A DNA stretch of 64,000 nt, taken from Chondrosia reniformis. Lineage: Eukaryota > Porifera > Demospongiae > Chondrillida > Chondrillidae. Positions within the stretch are counted from its first letter, which is position 1, and each line of letters opens with the position of its first letter. Shown piece by piece: positions 48,701 to 59,330 of the stretch. The notes under the pieces are model-generated. The model made no database searches. It had not been told where the DNA came from and worked only from the letters and a program-made list of their open reading frames with translations. The stretch is taken from assembly GCA_947172415.1 (NCBI GenBank), contig OX359192.1, forward strand, positions 1,924,501 to 1,988,500, written 5' to 3'. A program made the position numbers and the translations under genes.

Positions 48701-51700
48701 GGTCTATGACTCCACCATCTTTTAGAGTGGCTAGGCGGAGAGTCTCTGGTTCCCATTAAGTGAACTTTGGTTCCACCCATTAGCTCATTGTGCTCCTCAG
48801 GAGACATGAGTGGGTGGGGTAAATCCAGAGACCACTCATGAGACAATTAAGCAATATAATTTTTATAACTTGTATGAAACTTAATAGAGAAATTGCGGCC
48901 ATACAGCTGTTTTTATACTTAACATGTACATATGGTTTTTTGTGTAGTTGTGTCTCTTCATGATTTCACAATAATGTTTATCAACAATCTTTTCTAATAT
49001 TTTAGTTTCAGTTTAAAAGTAATAGATACATTTCTAGCCATCCCATAGTCACCCATTACTTTGATTAATTTCATGAATATGGGAGATGTAATTCCTTCAC
49101 ATTTTACATGTTTTTACGTTGTTCAGGTGTACGTATACCTCTACAAGCCTTGGCTTCATTTGATTTAGACCATGTAGAACTAATTTGATTTAGTAAGAGC
49201 TCTAATATTTGTACCTTTTCCTAGTGCACTACCTACGTACCTACCTACCTACGTACATATTTGGTTTCCTCTTGTACTCCTCATTGTCTATGTACCTTTT
49301 CACCCTCTAATGCCTTGTACATACCTGCTTGTGATGTGTGGTTGCCAATGTATATATTACATTTGTTGTATCCTAACAGGTTGACCATGAAACTGACTCC
49401 TACCAATTTCCTCCATTGCCATTGAAGCCTGGAACGGTCGTTGCACTGCCTCCAAGGTCACCATTAAGGAACAAGCAGTCCTTTGAAGATCTCATAATGC
49501 AACAAAAGGTAAGTGTAATATATTGTATATTACAAACTCATGTTGATGTGTAATACAAGATTGCTTAGTTGCAACGGATACTGTAATTTGGTAACGTGTG
49601 CATTAACCTAATTCCCCAGGATGGCTTTAATGCTATTGAAGAGTGTAAGACTAGAAGAAGGAGAGCCAAGGGTCCAACAGTTGAACAGTTACCTCCTCAA
49701 TTGGATGTTGAAGATGAAAAGTCACAAGGTATGTAATCATGCACTAAGGAATTGTGAGAATTTCTGACGTGTTTGTCACCTGTGTTATATTGGGTTTCAT
49801 TTGTTACTGTGAACTATGCTCATGTACATTCCAGGTATTTCCTATCAACTGTAATTACTAGACGCTTAGTAATTAGTTAAGGGGGTAGCACTGACGTTCA
49901 AGGGTCAGTGGGTCGACCTCATCTGGCTATCATCATGAAACATGATAATCTAATAAAGGACATACATAGGACCTACATATATCTATTTTACTTTGGGTAC
50001 TGCATTAATCACACCCATAATGTTTGAAATGTAGGACCCTTTTTCAGTTGCTGTGTGGTTATAGTCCTATATTGTTTCATCTTGCTCTTTTAATAGCTTG
50101 ATTTAGCAGTTGAAAAATATTTTTCAACTGCTAAATCACATTAAGATGGCAGTTTAAAGTTTTAAATGCTGAATGAATGTGGGTGTAATACCTTTAACTG
50201 TTAAAGGTGATTTAAAGCATATTCTGGAGGAATCATTTTAGTTATACAGCTATATTAGAAATCCTTTGCACTAATAGATGAATGGTACATACGTACGTAT
50301 AGTGCTGTAAATTATGTGATAATTAGATATTTTCCAACTTATGCCTAACTTATCTTTGAGATGGTTTGTCTTTTGATCTTTGAGCATCTATCTAGAGACG
50401 CAGTGGGTTCTTTTTAAGATTCAGATGTTTTAATCCTGGGGTCTTCTTCAGTGACTGATGAAGAAGCTAAAAGAACCAACTGCGTCTCTAGATAGATGCT
50501 CAAAAGACTAAAAGATGAACCATCTCAAAGATAATACTACTTCAAAACATCTGAAACAGGGTAGGAAGTGCTTTTGTTGTTTTTAAACTGTTTATTGTAA
50601 TTGTCATTTCAGTCATTATACAGATATTTTGTCAGTCAATTGTGTAAACAAACCAGCTCTAAACTATGTTAATAAAAATTGTATTTTTACACATATTTGC
50701 TTTCAGTTTTTGTAATATACATACGTACGTACATATACAACCTTTCATACAAACTAATTCTTATATCTAATAGATGTGATAATAGTCAATAAGGATGGAA
50801 TAGAAGAAATGATTTCTTTTAAAAAGCTGAAATACAAATTGTTGCAGTTTCATGAGAATGTCAGACCAGCCTACTGGGGTACATGGAAGAAAACAAGCAG
50901 AGCCATTAAGGCTAGAAGACCTTTTGGACAAGACAAGGTACGTACATGTTTGTTCATTTTGCTTCCTGCTGAGTATCCAAATACAATTCACATCTTCTGA
51001 AGCAACAACAGATGATATTTTATACTCAATCTTTATATGCTCACAGTCTATGGACTATGAAGTCGACAGTGATGATGAATGGGAAGAGGAAGAAAATGCA
51101 GAAAACATATCTGCTTCTGAGGTGTGTGAGGTAGTGTTAGGTTTTGCCTGCTTCTGAGGTGTGAGGTAGGGTTAGGTTTTGCCTGCTTCTGAGGTGTGTG
51201 AGGTAGGGTTAGGTTTTGTCTGCTTCTGAGGTGTGAGGTAGGGTTAGGTTTTGTCTGCTTCTGAGGTGTGTGAGGTAGGGTTAGGTTCTGCATTGTTTTA
51301 CAGTTATGTATGATTAGGAGCTGGAAATGTACGTATATACGTATATATGCATATTCACGTAAGAGTAAAATTCTCAAAACATAATGGTATAGTTCTTTCA
51401 AATTCTGTTATTTGCCCTACGAAAGGATCATCCAAAGGAACCTTTATGTATGGAATGTTTAAAACCTTTAGAGACATTGTGTAATTATGTATGTTTATGG
51501 TATAGGAGGAGGAAGAAGGTGCTGAAGAGGATTTGGATGAAGATGATGGCTTCTTTGTACCTCATGGGTACCTCTCTGATGGCGAGGGGGATTTGAGTGA
51601 AACTGATATGGATTGTAATGATAAAAAGGACAAGGTATTTACATAGTGATAGATAGGATTACATACCGTATGCGTACGAATTTTCGCAGGACGTAAATTT

Positions 51701-54700
51701 TGCAATTTTCACGAATCAGCATGGGTTCGTGAAAATAAAAGCACGAAAATTTCCCCATATTTAGGCCTTTCACGTGTGATGCAGAATGTTCGCAAAGACC
51801 ATCAAGGATTACTTGAAGGAGTCAATCTTTAGGCACACTTGGGGCTTCGCGAAAAAAATCGCTAAAATCCTCACTTGAGGGGGTATTCACAAAATGTACG
51901 TCCCACGAAAATTTGTACACATACAGTATGCAACAAAGTTGTTGGAAGTTGTGAGTTAAGTAAATCCTATTAGCTAATGACAATTTATTATACTGTAGAC
52001 AATAGGTGCAGTTCAAACAGTATTTACATACTTAGCTAATTATAAATGCATTGTACAGGTTTCAGAATCGATGCGATATGAAAAAAGTGCAGAAAAAGTG
52101 AATTTGTGGGAAATGGAATTAAATAAAAAGTGTGTACCTCTGAAGCCAGTTTGTATTGGATGCCTCTGGGAAGGGGACACAGGGGAAGGAAAGAAGCATA
52201 GTGATGACACTTCATTGCTCCAGCAATTTCGTGCTCTAGTTTTGACTACTGACACTTTACCGGAGGAAGCCTCTCAACTGCAGAGTAAGAAAAGTCATTA
52301 TTTGTTGAAAAAATATTTTACCAAGCTATTTATGTTGACTATTTTGTTGATCTTTAAGAGTGTAATGTTTTGGTTCAATTGCCACAGTACATATGAAAAA
52401 TCTAATACACCATTTTTCTACATGCTGTGCCTATTCTGTAAAAGAGCCTATAGGGGAACTAAACCTGGAGAGAGCTTTGGATGAAGATACAGGAGTCTTT
52501 GTATATGTAATTATTGTTATTAATTGTGTGTTTCAAGGTTCTCAACTAATGTCACCAAAGATTGGGAAAGGTCCACAGGCCAAACCTGTGCCAGAAGAAG
52601 GTACAATGTCAATGTGTATGTACATATGTACGTATGTATACCTTTTTTAAGTTATTAAATTTAGAGGCAAGAATTGTTGGATCTTATAAATAATTTAAAC
52701 TTGGGCTAGACATTTTAAACATGTACATACGTATACGTTTGTATGTACGATAAGTTAATATGTATCACGTTACCAGGGCAACCAGGTGATATCTGGGGTG
52801 TTACAAACCTTATATTTCACACTTTAACTAGTGTATCACCAGTAGGCCTACTCATGTTTACTTATCATCACCTTTTACAATTGATTCAAGTCATACGTGA
52901 TATATATTAATTAATTATACCACACTCAAGTGTGGTATAACTACTACATACATACCAATACCCTTTAGGATTCTACATACACATTATCCATATTAACTCT
53001 GAACCATTAAGAATGTCATTTATAAATATTATGTTTACTACTCTATTTGGCAGCTATGAAGGATCTAATTACACTTGTTCATGGGAATTCAATGGGGATG
53101 CAGCGTATAGTGAGGACTTTTAGAGAAACTTGGGGAAGGAGAAGGCTTCAAGAGAATCCAAGTCTGCAGTTGATCCAAGGGGAGAGGGAATGCAAGGAAA
53201 ATTCTGACTTTGCAAATCTAAGTGGTATATCAAAGAGAAAACTAGAGGAAAAAATAGCCACAATCTCCTCAAAGGAATATAGAAGTGGAGATGTTGTCCA
53301 AAGATACTATGTTAACAGATCGTTTCTGGAAAAGTACGGTCTGGGAGACATAGTAGTTTCCTCACAGACAAATCATGTGGGAAATAGTACATTTCCCTCT
53401 ACTGCAAAACCTGTGCCCGAAGAAGGTAGGAATTCCTAACTTTAATGTGGAAAATGCCTGTTGGCAGAACTGTTACATAAATCTTAGTAAAATCTACTGT
53501 ACTTACTTCCATGGCTTGATAACCAGCAATGGATGAAACCAATTTGATAAACTTAATGTTGTATTGGTAGGACAGTTTCCCAGGTTACCTAACTCACAGT
53601 TTCCCAGGTTACCTAACTCACAGTTTCCTAGGTTATCTAACTCACAGTTTCCCAGGTTACCTAACTCACAGTTTCCCAGGTTACCTAACTCACAGTTTCC
53701 CAGGTTACCTAACTCACAGTTTCCTAGGTTATCTAACTCAGTTTCCAGCAGTTCAATAAAGGTTTATCTATGAATTGCTACAACTATGTAAGCAATGTTG
53801 TGTGTTTCAAGTAACTAAATATCTATAATCATTAGAATTACACACGTATGCTACAGTTACCTGTGTATGGTACAATTATGTATGTATGTATGTATGTTAC
53901 AGTTATGCATGTATTATGCATGTTAGTATGTTACAGTTACACATGTATTATGCATGTATGGTACAAATAAAATAAGGATCACTTTTAATTGTGTCAAATT
54001 TATAGTTACATATGTATGGTACAATTACGTAAGTATGTATGTTAACAGTTACACATGTATTACGCATGTATGTTACAAGGATCACTTTTAATTGCATCAA
54101 ATTTATTTTTGGGTGTTAAATCTTTCAACTCTTGTACTGGCTGATGAAGACCCTCAGGGTTAAATTATTAGACCAAAGATTTAACCCTTACTGCATTTTT
54201 AGATGTTCAAAGAGTTGAAAGATGTACCATCCAAAGAGGTTTTCTATAGGACAGAATTAGTGTTGGCCTCCAGGTTATTGATGAAAATAAAAATCTATGT
54301 GTTATATAGATACTATTACATATTGTGCGTTCATTGTTTCTATAGCAATGGATGACTTGATCCGATTGGTGCACAGGAATACAGCTGGGCTGCAGTGCCT
54401 AGTGAGATGTTTCAGAGAATATTGGGGCAAGAAGAAGGCAGCAGAGAACCCACTTCTTCTTGACCATGACTATTGCACAAATGGAAGTAAGAATTATGAA
54501 GAGTTGAGCTGCATCTCAAAAAAGAAACTGGAGGAAAAGATTACAAAGATAGCAATCAAGCAGTCAAGAGCTCCAGATTTTAAGCCAAGATACTTTGTTC
54601 ATGATACAGTTTTGCAGCAGTATCAGTTGACTGAACTATCAATCGATCAGCTACCTCAGTCCACTCCGCTCACAGCAATGCTTCCTTCACTAAATTGTGA

Positions 54701-54830
54701 GACACCCAAACGTAAGCGTAGTCATCCACCATTGCAAACAGGAGAAAGGTCAGTGAAAATTCCTAGTTCATACCTTTTCCCAGAAAGAACAGACATTGAA
54801 CTACCACCTGAGAAAAAGACTAAACTTTGA
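42783..54830 (+). CDS. CHAF1A: Chromatin assembly factor 1 large subunit (CHAF1A/p150), 798 aa, 15 exons
   Basis: CAF-1 deposits H3-H4 at replication forks through PCNA. Exons: 42783-42849, 42914-42967, 43022-43185, 43566-43792, 43984-44044, 44228-44299, 49380-49508, 49620-49728, 50774-50937, 51047-51121, 51506-51634, 52059-52284, 52538-52600, 53054-53425, 54346-54830; phases agree throughout. In order: a short N-terminus (MDSLRLEHGILGEDAS); the highly charged KER coiled coil (exons 43566-44044); a PIP-like QSQQFMKFF; the conserved KLLQFHENVRPAYWGTW and KARRPFGQDK block; the acidic MDYEVDSDDEWEEEE and DDGFFVPHGYLSD region that binds histones; VCIGCLW; and the C-terminal winged-helix domain. 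The last occurs twice, in exons 53054-53425 (LITLVHGNSMGMQRIV) and 54346-54830 (LIRLVHRNTAGLQCLV). Human CHAF1A is 956 aa with one such domain and a C-terminal PIP not seen here. Intron 6 is 5.1 kb; the others are mostly short. Confidence 0.95.
44300..49379 (+). other. Long CHAF1A intron (5.1 kb)
   Basis: No gene was recognised inside on either strand. It holds a dispersed-element fragment (45166-45285) and dense TACGTA/GTACGTAC clusters (47293-47362, 48574-48592, 49235-49257). Small ORFs here lack similarity to anything I recognise. Confidence 0.65.
45166..45285 (-). mobile_element. Dispersed element fragment, copy 12
   Basis: Left half in inverted orientation, from the pyrimidine tract ('gaagaaaagactcctgtatc') to 'gcatgtaggaaaagtgtatc'. 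The hammerhead half is absent. Confidence 0.75.
50100..50137. repeat. Perfect 38-bp palindrome
   Basis: The left half is 'gatttagcagttgaaaaat', followed directly by its exact inverse. It lies in a CHAF1A intron, would form a cruciform or hairpin, and its perfection suggests a recent origin. Confidence 0.9.
50351..50533. mobile_element. Fold-back element with ~70-bp arms
   Basis: The arms 50351-50420 and 50464-50533 are inverted copies (core 'gcatctatctagagacgcag'). The loop holds 'cttcttcagtgactgatgaa'. Non-coding, in a CHAF1A intron. Confidence 0.82.
51112..51290. repeat. 35/37-bp tandem repeat containing a 5' splice site
   Basis: Each of about 5 units has 'ctgcttctgaggtgtg', which is the end of exon 51047-51121 and its donor, followed by 'aggtagggttaggtttt'. 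Reading past the true donor meets an in-frame TGA in the first repeat. Confidence 0.92.
51666..51926. mobile_element. 261-bp TA-flanked inverted-repeat element (MITE)
   Basis: The left end 'ccgtatgcgtacgaattttc' and the inverted right end 'ctgtatgtgtacaaattttc' match with few changes, and the arms continue with 'ggacgta'. TA flanks both sides. It lies in a CHAF1A intron; no transposase. Confidence 0.82.
52393..52505 (+). mobile_element. Dispersed element fragment, copy 13
   Basis: Left half, from 'atgaaaaatctaatacacc' to 'gatacaggagtcttt', ending about 30 bp before the CHAF1A exon at 52538. The element supplies part of the 3' end of that intron. Confidence 0.75.
53572..53745. repeat. 24-bp tandem repeat, ~7 copies
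   Basis: The unit contains 'tttcccaggttacctaactc' and lies in the intron between the two winged-helix exons of CHAF1A. The ORF across it (SQFPRLPN repeated) has no splice link to the gene. Confidence 0.92.
54105..54237. mobile_element. Fold-back sequence with hammerhead-like loop
   Basis: Arms around 54118-54132 ('atctttcaactcttg') and 54209-54224 are inverted. The centre has GGCTGATGAAGACCC followed by GGGTTAAA, like the loop at 4810 but without the GAAA core. Confidence 0.5.
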
Positions 54831-55239
54831 CTTTATTTTTCTGGTCTATTGTTCACTTAGTTTCAAGTTTGCCTATTATTGATTATTGAATGTTAAGCAT
54901 AATTATCATGCAGCAAATATACGTACGTACAAGGAGTTTGAACAATATAATACATCAATATATTAATGGAATTATAATTTCAGCAGTAGAATAAGTTAGC
55001 GTACTTGAACAAGGACACGCCTAGTCTCGCATGCCCAGACCGCTGTATATCGCCTCCATATTTACTTGATGACGCATAGCGGTCGGCGATAACTAAGCTG
55101 GGTGCGGTACAACCGTTGCCTTAGGATCTTAGGATACAATACAATTACAATCGCGATTTCTAAGGAATATTGTTAACTGACACATTTTCAAAATTGACAC
55201 ACATAGCTCGTTGCATTTCCAATTTCTTATCGACCACTG
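54831..55239. other. Intergenic spacer with the promoter region of the 7TM gene
   Basis: The right half (55015-55120) is CpG-richer, with an imperfect inverted repeat (gaccgctgtatatcgcc and tagcggtcggcgata). This may be promoter structure. No TATA box or other gene was recognised. Confidence 0.45.
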
Positions 55240-56196
55240 ATGAACAGCACAAACAGTAGCAGTACTGATACAGAGGCACTGGCTATCCAGGAAGCGGTTA
55301 CTTTATCATTTAGTGTGATCTATCTCAGTCTCATAGCTCTCTTGTTGGTTCCGTATTATCCAGTGCTTAGGGGATCGTTGGTACTGCCAAGCAACTCCAT
55401 ATTGAAATGGATAGTGTGGAACACCTTCTCTATTGGGATACTTCAGTTGATATGGGCAATTGTTCAACTTTTTCTTGACATCATGAACTTTATTGTTGGT
55501 ATCAGCGTAGATTACCCTTCAGTATGCGCAATTCATTGGTTTGGCGAAGGGATGGTGATATTTCTCAACAACTTCAGTGCACTTCTCTACCTGATCTCGT
55601 TTAACCATACCATGAAGAAACCCAGTACTGCTAAACAATGGAAACTCTTTATGTGGACAACCATTGTCACCTGGACTATTCCTCTTCCTATCCTGGTATT
55701 TTTATTTCCATCCATGTTTAACGAATACAAGCACATTGCCGGTCACCTCTGCATTATTAGGTTTCAATTTAATCGATATTACTACTATACTATGGTCACT
55801 TTAAACCAGGTAGTCGTCGTTGCTTCTTCATTCGGTGCCTTTATCGTTCACAGGTACTTGATTCACAATCTCTTACTGCATGACATGTTTTCTTGCTTCC
55901 TTCAAAACATTGTTGCGATGATAACACTCGGAAATATCGGTGTCATAATTGTGGTCACGCGAGCAACATTTTTACCTTTAGTCGTTGATGAAGGAACTGC
56001 CTTCATTCTCTTCTTTGTGATCAAGTTGCTAACGGTAACATTTGTGGCTCATGGAACTATTTCTTTGTCAGCCTATAAGCCATTTCAAAAGATAGCCGCA
56101 CAAATATTCCAAAGATGGGTATTTTGCAAACGTAAATGGAAGAATAAAGTACATCCTAGGAGAGTTCCAATTATCAAAATACAGTCTATTTCATAA
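55240..56196 (+). CDS. Orphan seven-transmembrane receptor-like protein, 318 aa, intronless
   Basis: Single open frame without introns in a region where all other genes are split. The N-terminus MNSTNSSSTDTE carries two N-glycosylation sequons and no cleavable signal. Seven hydrophobic segments are visible at roughly residues 17-40, 52-80, 92-118, 133-156, 178-203, 220-245 and 250-276. A Cys at the start of helix 3 (YPSVCAIHW) and one in the second extracellular loop (GHLCIIRF) could form the usual GPCR disulphide. The DRY motif is absent (FNHTMKK at that place), and no NPxxY was seen. The C-tail is short and basic (KRKWKNKVHPRRV). This topology suggests a plasma-membrane receptor of a divergent, perhaps lineage-specific family. 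The ligand and coupling are unknown. Confidence 0.75.
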   Translation: MNSTNSSSTDTEALAIQEAVTLSFSVIYLSLIALLLVPYYPVLRGSLVLPSNSILKWIVWNTFSIGILQLIWAIVQLFLDIMNFIVGISVDYPSVCAIHWFGEGMVIFLNNFSALLYLISFNHTMKKPSTAKQWKLFMWTTIVTWTIPLPILVFLFPSMFNEYKHIAGHLCIIRFQFNRYYYYTMVTLNQVVVVASSFGAFIVHRYLIHNLLLHDMFSCFLQNIVAMITLGNIGVIIVVTRATFLPLVVDEGTAFILFFVIKLLTVTFVAHGTISLSAYKPFQKIAAQIFQRWVFCKRKWKNKVHPRRVPIIKIQSIS

Positions 56197-56459
56197 TTTC
56201 ATGCATGTGTACATATGATTTTAACTTATGAACGTAATTTTTTGAAACAGATATTTACAAATATTTTTCTTGAGTATATATCTACATGTATATAACATGA
56301 TTGTTTCGTTTTTCCCTATATATATATACAATTGTATATAGGAGCGAAATTCCGAATTAAATATGCATGGATTTACTTATATGTATATACGTATAATCAT
56401 AATAGAGTATCAAAAATATATAGACGTTTTATATAGCTAGCTATAGCTTCATATATCTA
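56197..56459. other. 3' flank of the 7TM gene
   Basis: Very AT-rich with TATA/TACGTA microsatellite-like stretches. No gene or poly(A) signal was recognised with confidence. Confidence 0.5.
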
Positions 56460-58362
56460 CATGTCAATTTAACAGAGTTAAAGCACTAAATGTACATTAT
56501 ATATGAGTGAACATCAAAATTTGCAAAACTCTTTGGATATGTTTTAAGGATAGCTGTGAATGCTGACAGGAAGTTTCAGCTTCACATCTTTCCAATTGAC
56601 AGAGTTACAGCACTAAATGTACATTAGATTCTTGTATACAAATTTAATGTATGGTGAGAGATACGTAGGGCAAATATGAGTGAACATCAAAATTTGCAAA
56701 ACTCTTTGGATATGTTTTATGGATGTCCGTGAATGCTGACACCAAGTTTCAGCTTCACATCTTTCCAATTGACAGAGTTACAGCATTAAATGTACATTAG
56801 ATTCTTGTATACAAATTTAATGTATGGTGAGAGATAGGGCAAATATGATAGAACATCAAAATTTGTAAAACTCTTTGGATATGCTTTAAGGATGTCTGTG
56901 AATGCTGACAACAAGTTTCAGCTTCACATCTTTCCAATTGATAGAGTTACAGCACTAAATGTACATTAGATTCTTGTATACAAATTTAAAGTATGGTGAG
57001 ATATAGGGCAAATATGAGTGAACATCAAGATTTGTAAAACTCTTTGGATATGCTTTATGTATGTCTGGGAATGCTGACAGCAAGTTTCAGCTTCACATCT
57101 TTCCAATTGATAGAGTTATTGCACTAAATGTACATTAGATTCTTGTATACAAATTTAATGTATGGTGAGAGATAGGGCAAATATGAGTGAACATCAAAAT
57201 TTGTAAAACTCTTTGGATATGTTTTATGGATGTCTGTGAATGCTGACAGCAAGTTTCAGCTTCACATCTTTCCAATTGACAGAGTTACAGCACTAAATGT
57301 ACATTAGATTCTGCTATACAAATTTAATGTATGGTGAGATATATATAGGGCAAATATGATAGAACATCAAAATTTGTAAAACTCTTTGGATATGCTTTAA
57401 GGATATCTGTGAATGCTGACGACAAGTTTCAGCTTCACATCTTTCCAATTGACAGAGTTACAGCACTAAATGTACATTAGATTCTTGTATACAAATTTAA
57501 TGTATGGTGAGAGATACGTAGGGCAAATATGAGTGAACATCAAAATTTGCAAAACTCTTTGTATATGTTTTATGGATGTCTGTGAATGCTGACACCAAGT
57601 TTCAGCTTCACATCTTTCCAATTGACAGAGTTACAGCACTAAATGTACATTAGATTCTGCTATACAAATTTAATGTATGGTGAGAGATAGGGCAAATATG
57701 AATGAACATCAAAATTTGCAAAACTCTTTGGATATCTTTTATGGATGTCTGTGAATGCTGACAGAAAGTTTCAGCTTCACATCTTTCCAATTGACAGAGT
57801 TACAGCATTAAATGTACATTAGATTCTGCTATACAAATTTAATGTATGGTGAGAGATAGGGCAAATATGAGTGAACATCAAGATTTGTAAAACTCTTTGG
57901 ATATGCTTTATGTATGCCTGTGAATGCTGACAACAAGTTTCAGCTTCACATCTTTCCAATTGACAGAGTTATTGAACTAAATGTACAATAGATTCTTGTA
58001 TACAAATTTAATGTATGGTGAGAGATAGGGCAAATATGAGTGAACATCAAAATTTGTAAAACTCTTTGGATATGCTTTAAGGATGTCTGTGAATGCTAAC
58101 AACAAGTTTCAGCTTCACATCTTTCCAATTGACAGAGCTACAGCACTAAATGTACATTAGATTCTTGTATACAAATTTAATGTATGGTGAGAGATAGGAC
58201 AAATATGAGTGAACATCAAAATTTGTAAAACTCTTTGGATATGCTTTATGTATGTCTGTGAATGTTGACAAGAAGTTTCAGCTTCACATCTTTCTAATTG
58301 ACAGAGTTATTGCACTAAATGTACATTAGATTCTTGTATAGAAATTTAATGTACGGGAGTTT
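56460..58362. repeat. Satellite family A, ~170-bp unit, ~11 copies
   Basis: Head-to-tail units share 'gtgaacatcaaaatttg', 'gaatgctgac', 'gtttcagcttcacatctttc' and 'cactaaatgtacattagatt'. Copies differ by a few percent plus small indels. The first unit is diverged at the array edge, as is common. Non-coding. Confidence 0.95.
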
Positions 58363-59075
58363 CGTAATAATATAAATGGCCGACCTAGAGAAGGGAATAT
58401 TGAAAATACGGTACTTTTATATGTATATTTTGAATGACGAGAACGCTTTTAAAGATTTTAATAAACATGGATATTCACTCTGTAATACTTGATTGTTTTG
58501 AAGTAGTATCTGTCCATATTATAATATATGGATGTCGCTAAAGTGAAAAATCGTCAATCGACTGCTAAAGAAACTCCAAAGGAAAAAAATTGGACCATAC
58601 CGAACGCTACCATCCACGACGCTCAGAGGCCGGGATCGGTGGTAACGCTCTGCCGAGTTGAGCTTTGGGTATCACTTGCGTGAGAAGAACCAGTTCTTCT
58701 CGATATGGCCGACTCATATGAATCCTAAGATATCAGATGCCAATCCCACATTACGTGGAACCCCCCCGAAATCCGGATTATTGGTGAGCACGTCTCTATG
58801 GCACCAACCGATTAGGAGACAGCTTCAGAGTCTAAGCGCTACCAACCTCTATGGGAACCGCAACCACCATAGAGATGTGTCCAGGTAGGCCTACTATTAT
58901 AAGGTTTTATCTTCTATTTAAATAAAGTAATTGCCTATGAAAACGCTTGTGGTTGGCGAATCTTCAATACTTTAGAATAGGGTATTTTTCGATCTGCAGT
59001 AACTCGGGTATCCTTTTTTGAAATTTTACAAAACTAGCAGGATATACTGCATAGCTATATGTGCATACAGCCAAG
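58363..59075 (+). pseudogene. Unique island inside the satellite with a broken ORF
   Basis: About 700 bp of non-repeat DNA. An ATG at 58529 opens MDVAKVKNRQSTAKETPKEK and runs to a stop at 58679-58681. A second frame (58658-58888) continues with LREKNQFFSIWPTHMNPK and GTPPKSGLLVSTSLWHQP, ending at a plausible donor (tccag|gtaggc, about 58885). The two frames look like one coding exon broken by a single frameshift, but no family was recognised. It could be a real first exon with a sequence error, a pseudogene, or chance. Confidence 0.35.
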
Positions 59076-59330
59076 AGGTTTCAGCTTCATATCTTTCCAA
59101 TTGACAGAGTTACGGCACTAAATGTAGATTAGATTCTTGTATACAAATTTAAAGTATGGTGAGATATAGGGCAAATATGAGTGAACATCAAAATTTGTAA
59201 AACTCTTTGGATATGCTTTAAGGATGTCTGTGAATGCTGACAACAAGTTTCAGCTTCACATCTTTCCAATTGACAGAGTTACAGCACTAAATGTACATTA
59301 GATTCTGCTATACAAATTTAAAGTATGTAT
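59076..59330. repeat. Satellite family A, 1.5 further units
   Basis: Family A resumes after the island ('tttcagcttcatatctttcc') and passes into family B at about 59330. Confidence 0.85.

Noticed and set aside
53564..53773. ORF with repeated SQFPRLPN
   Set aside because: It is a 24-bp intronic tandem repeat between two CHAF1A exons whose phases join without it.
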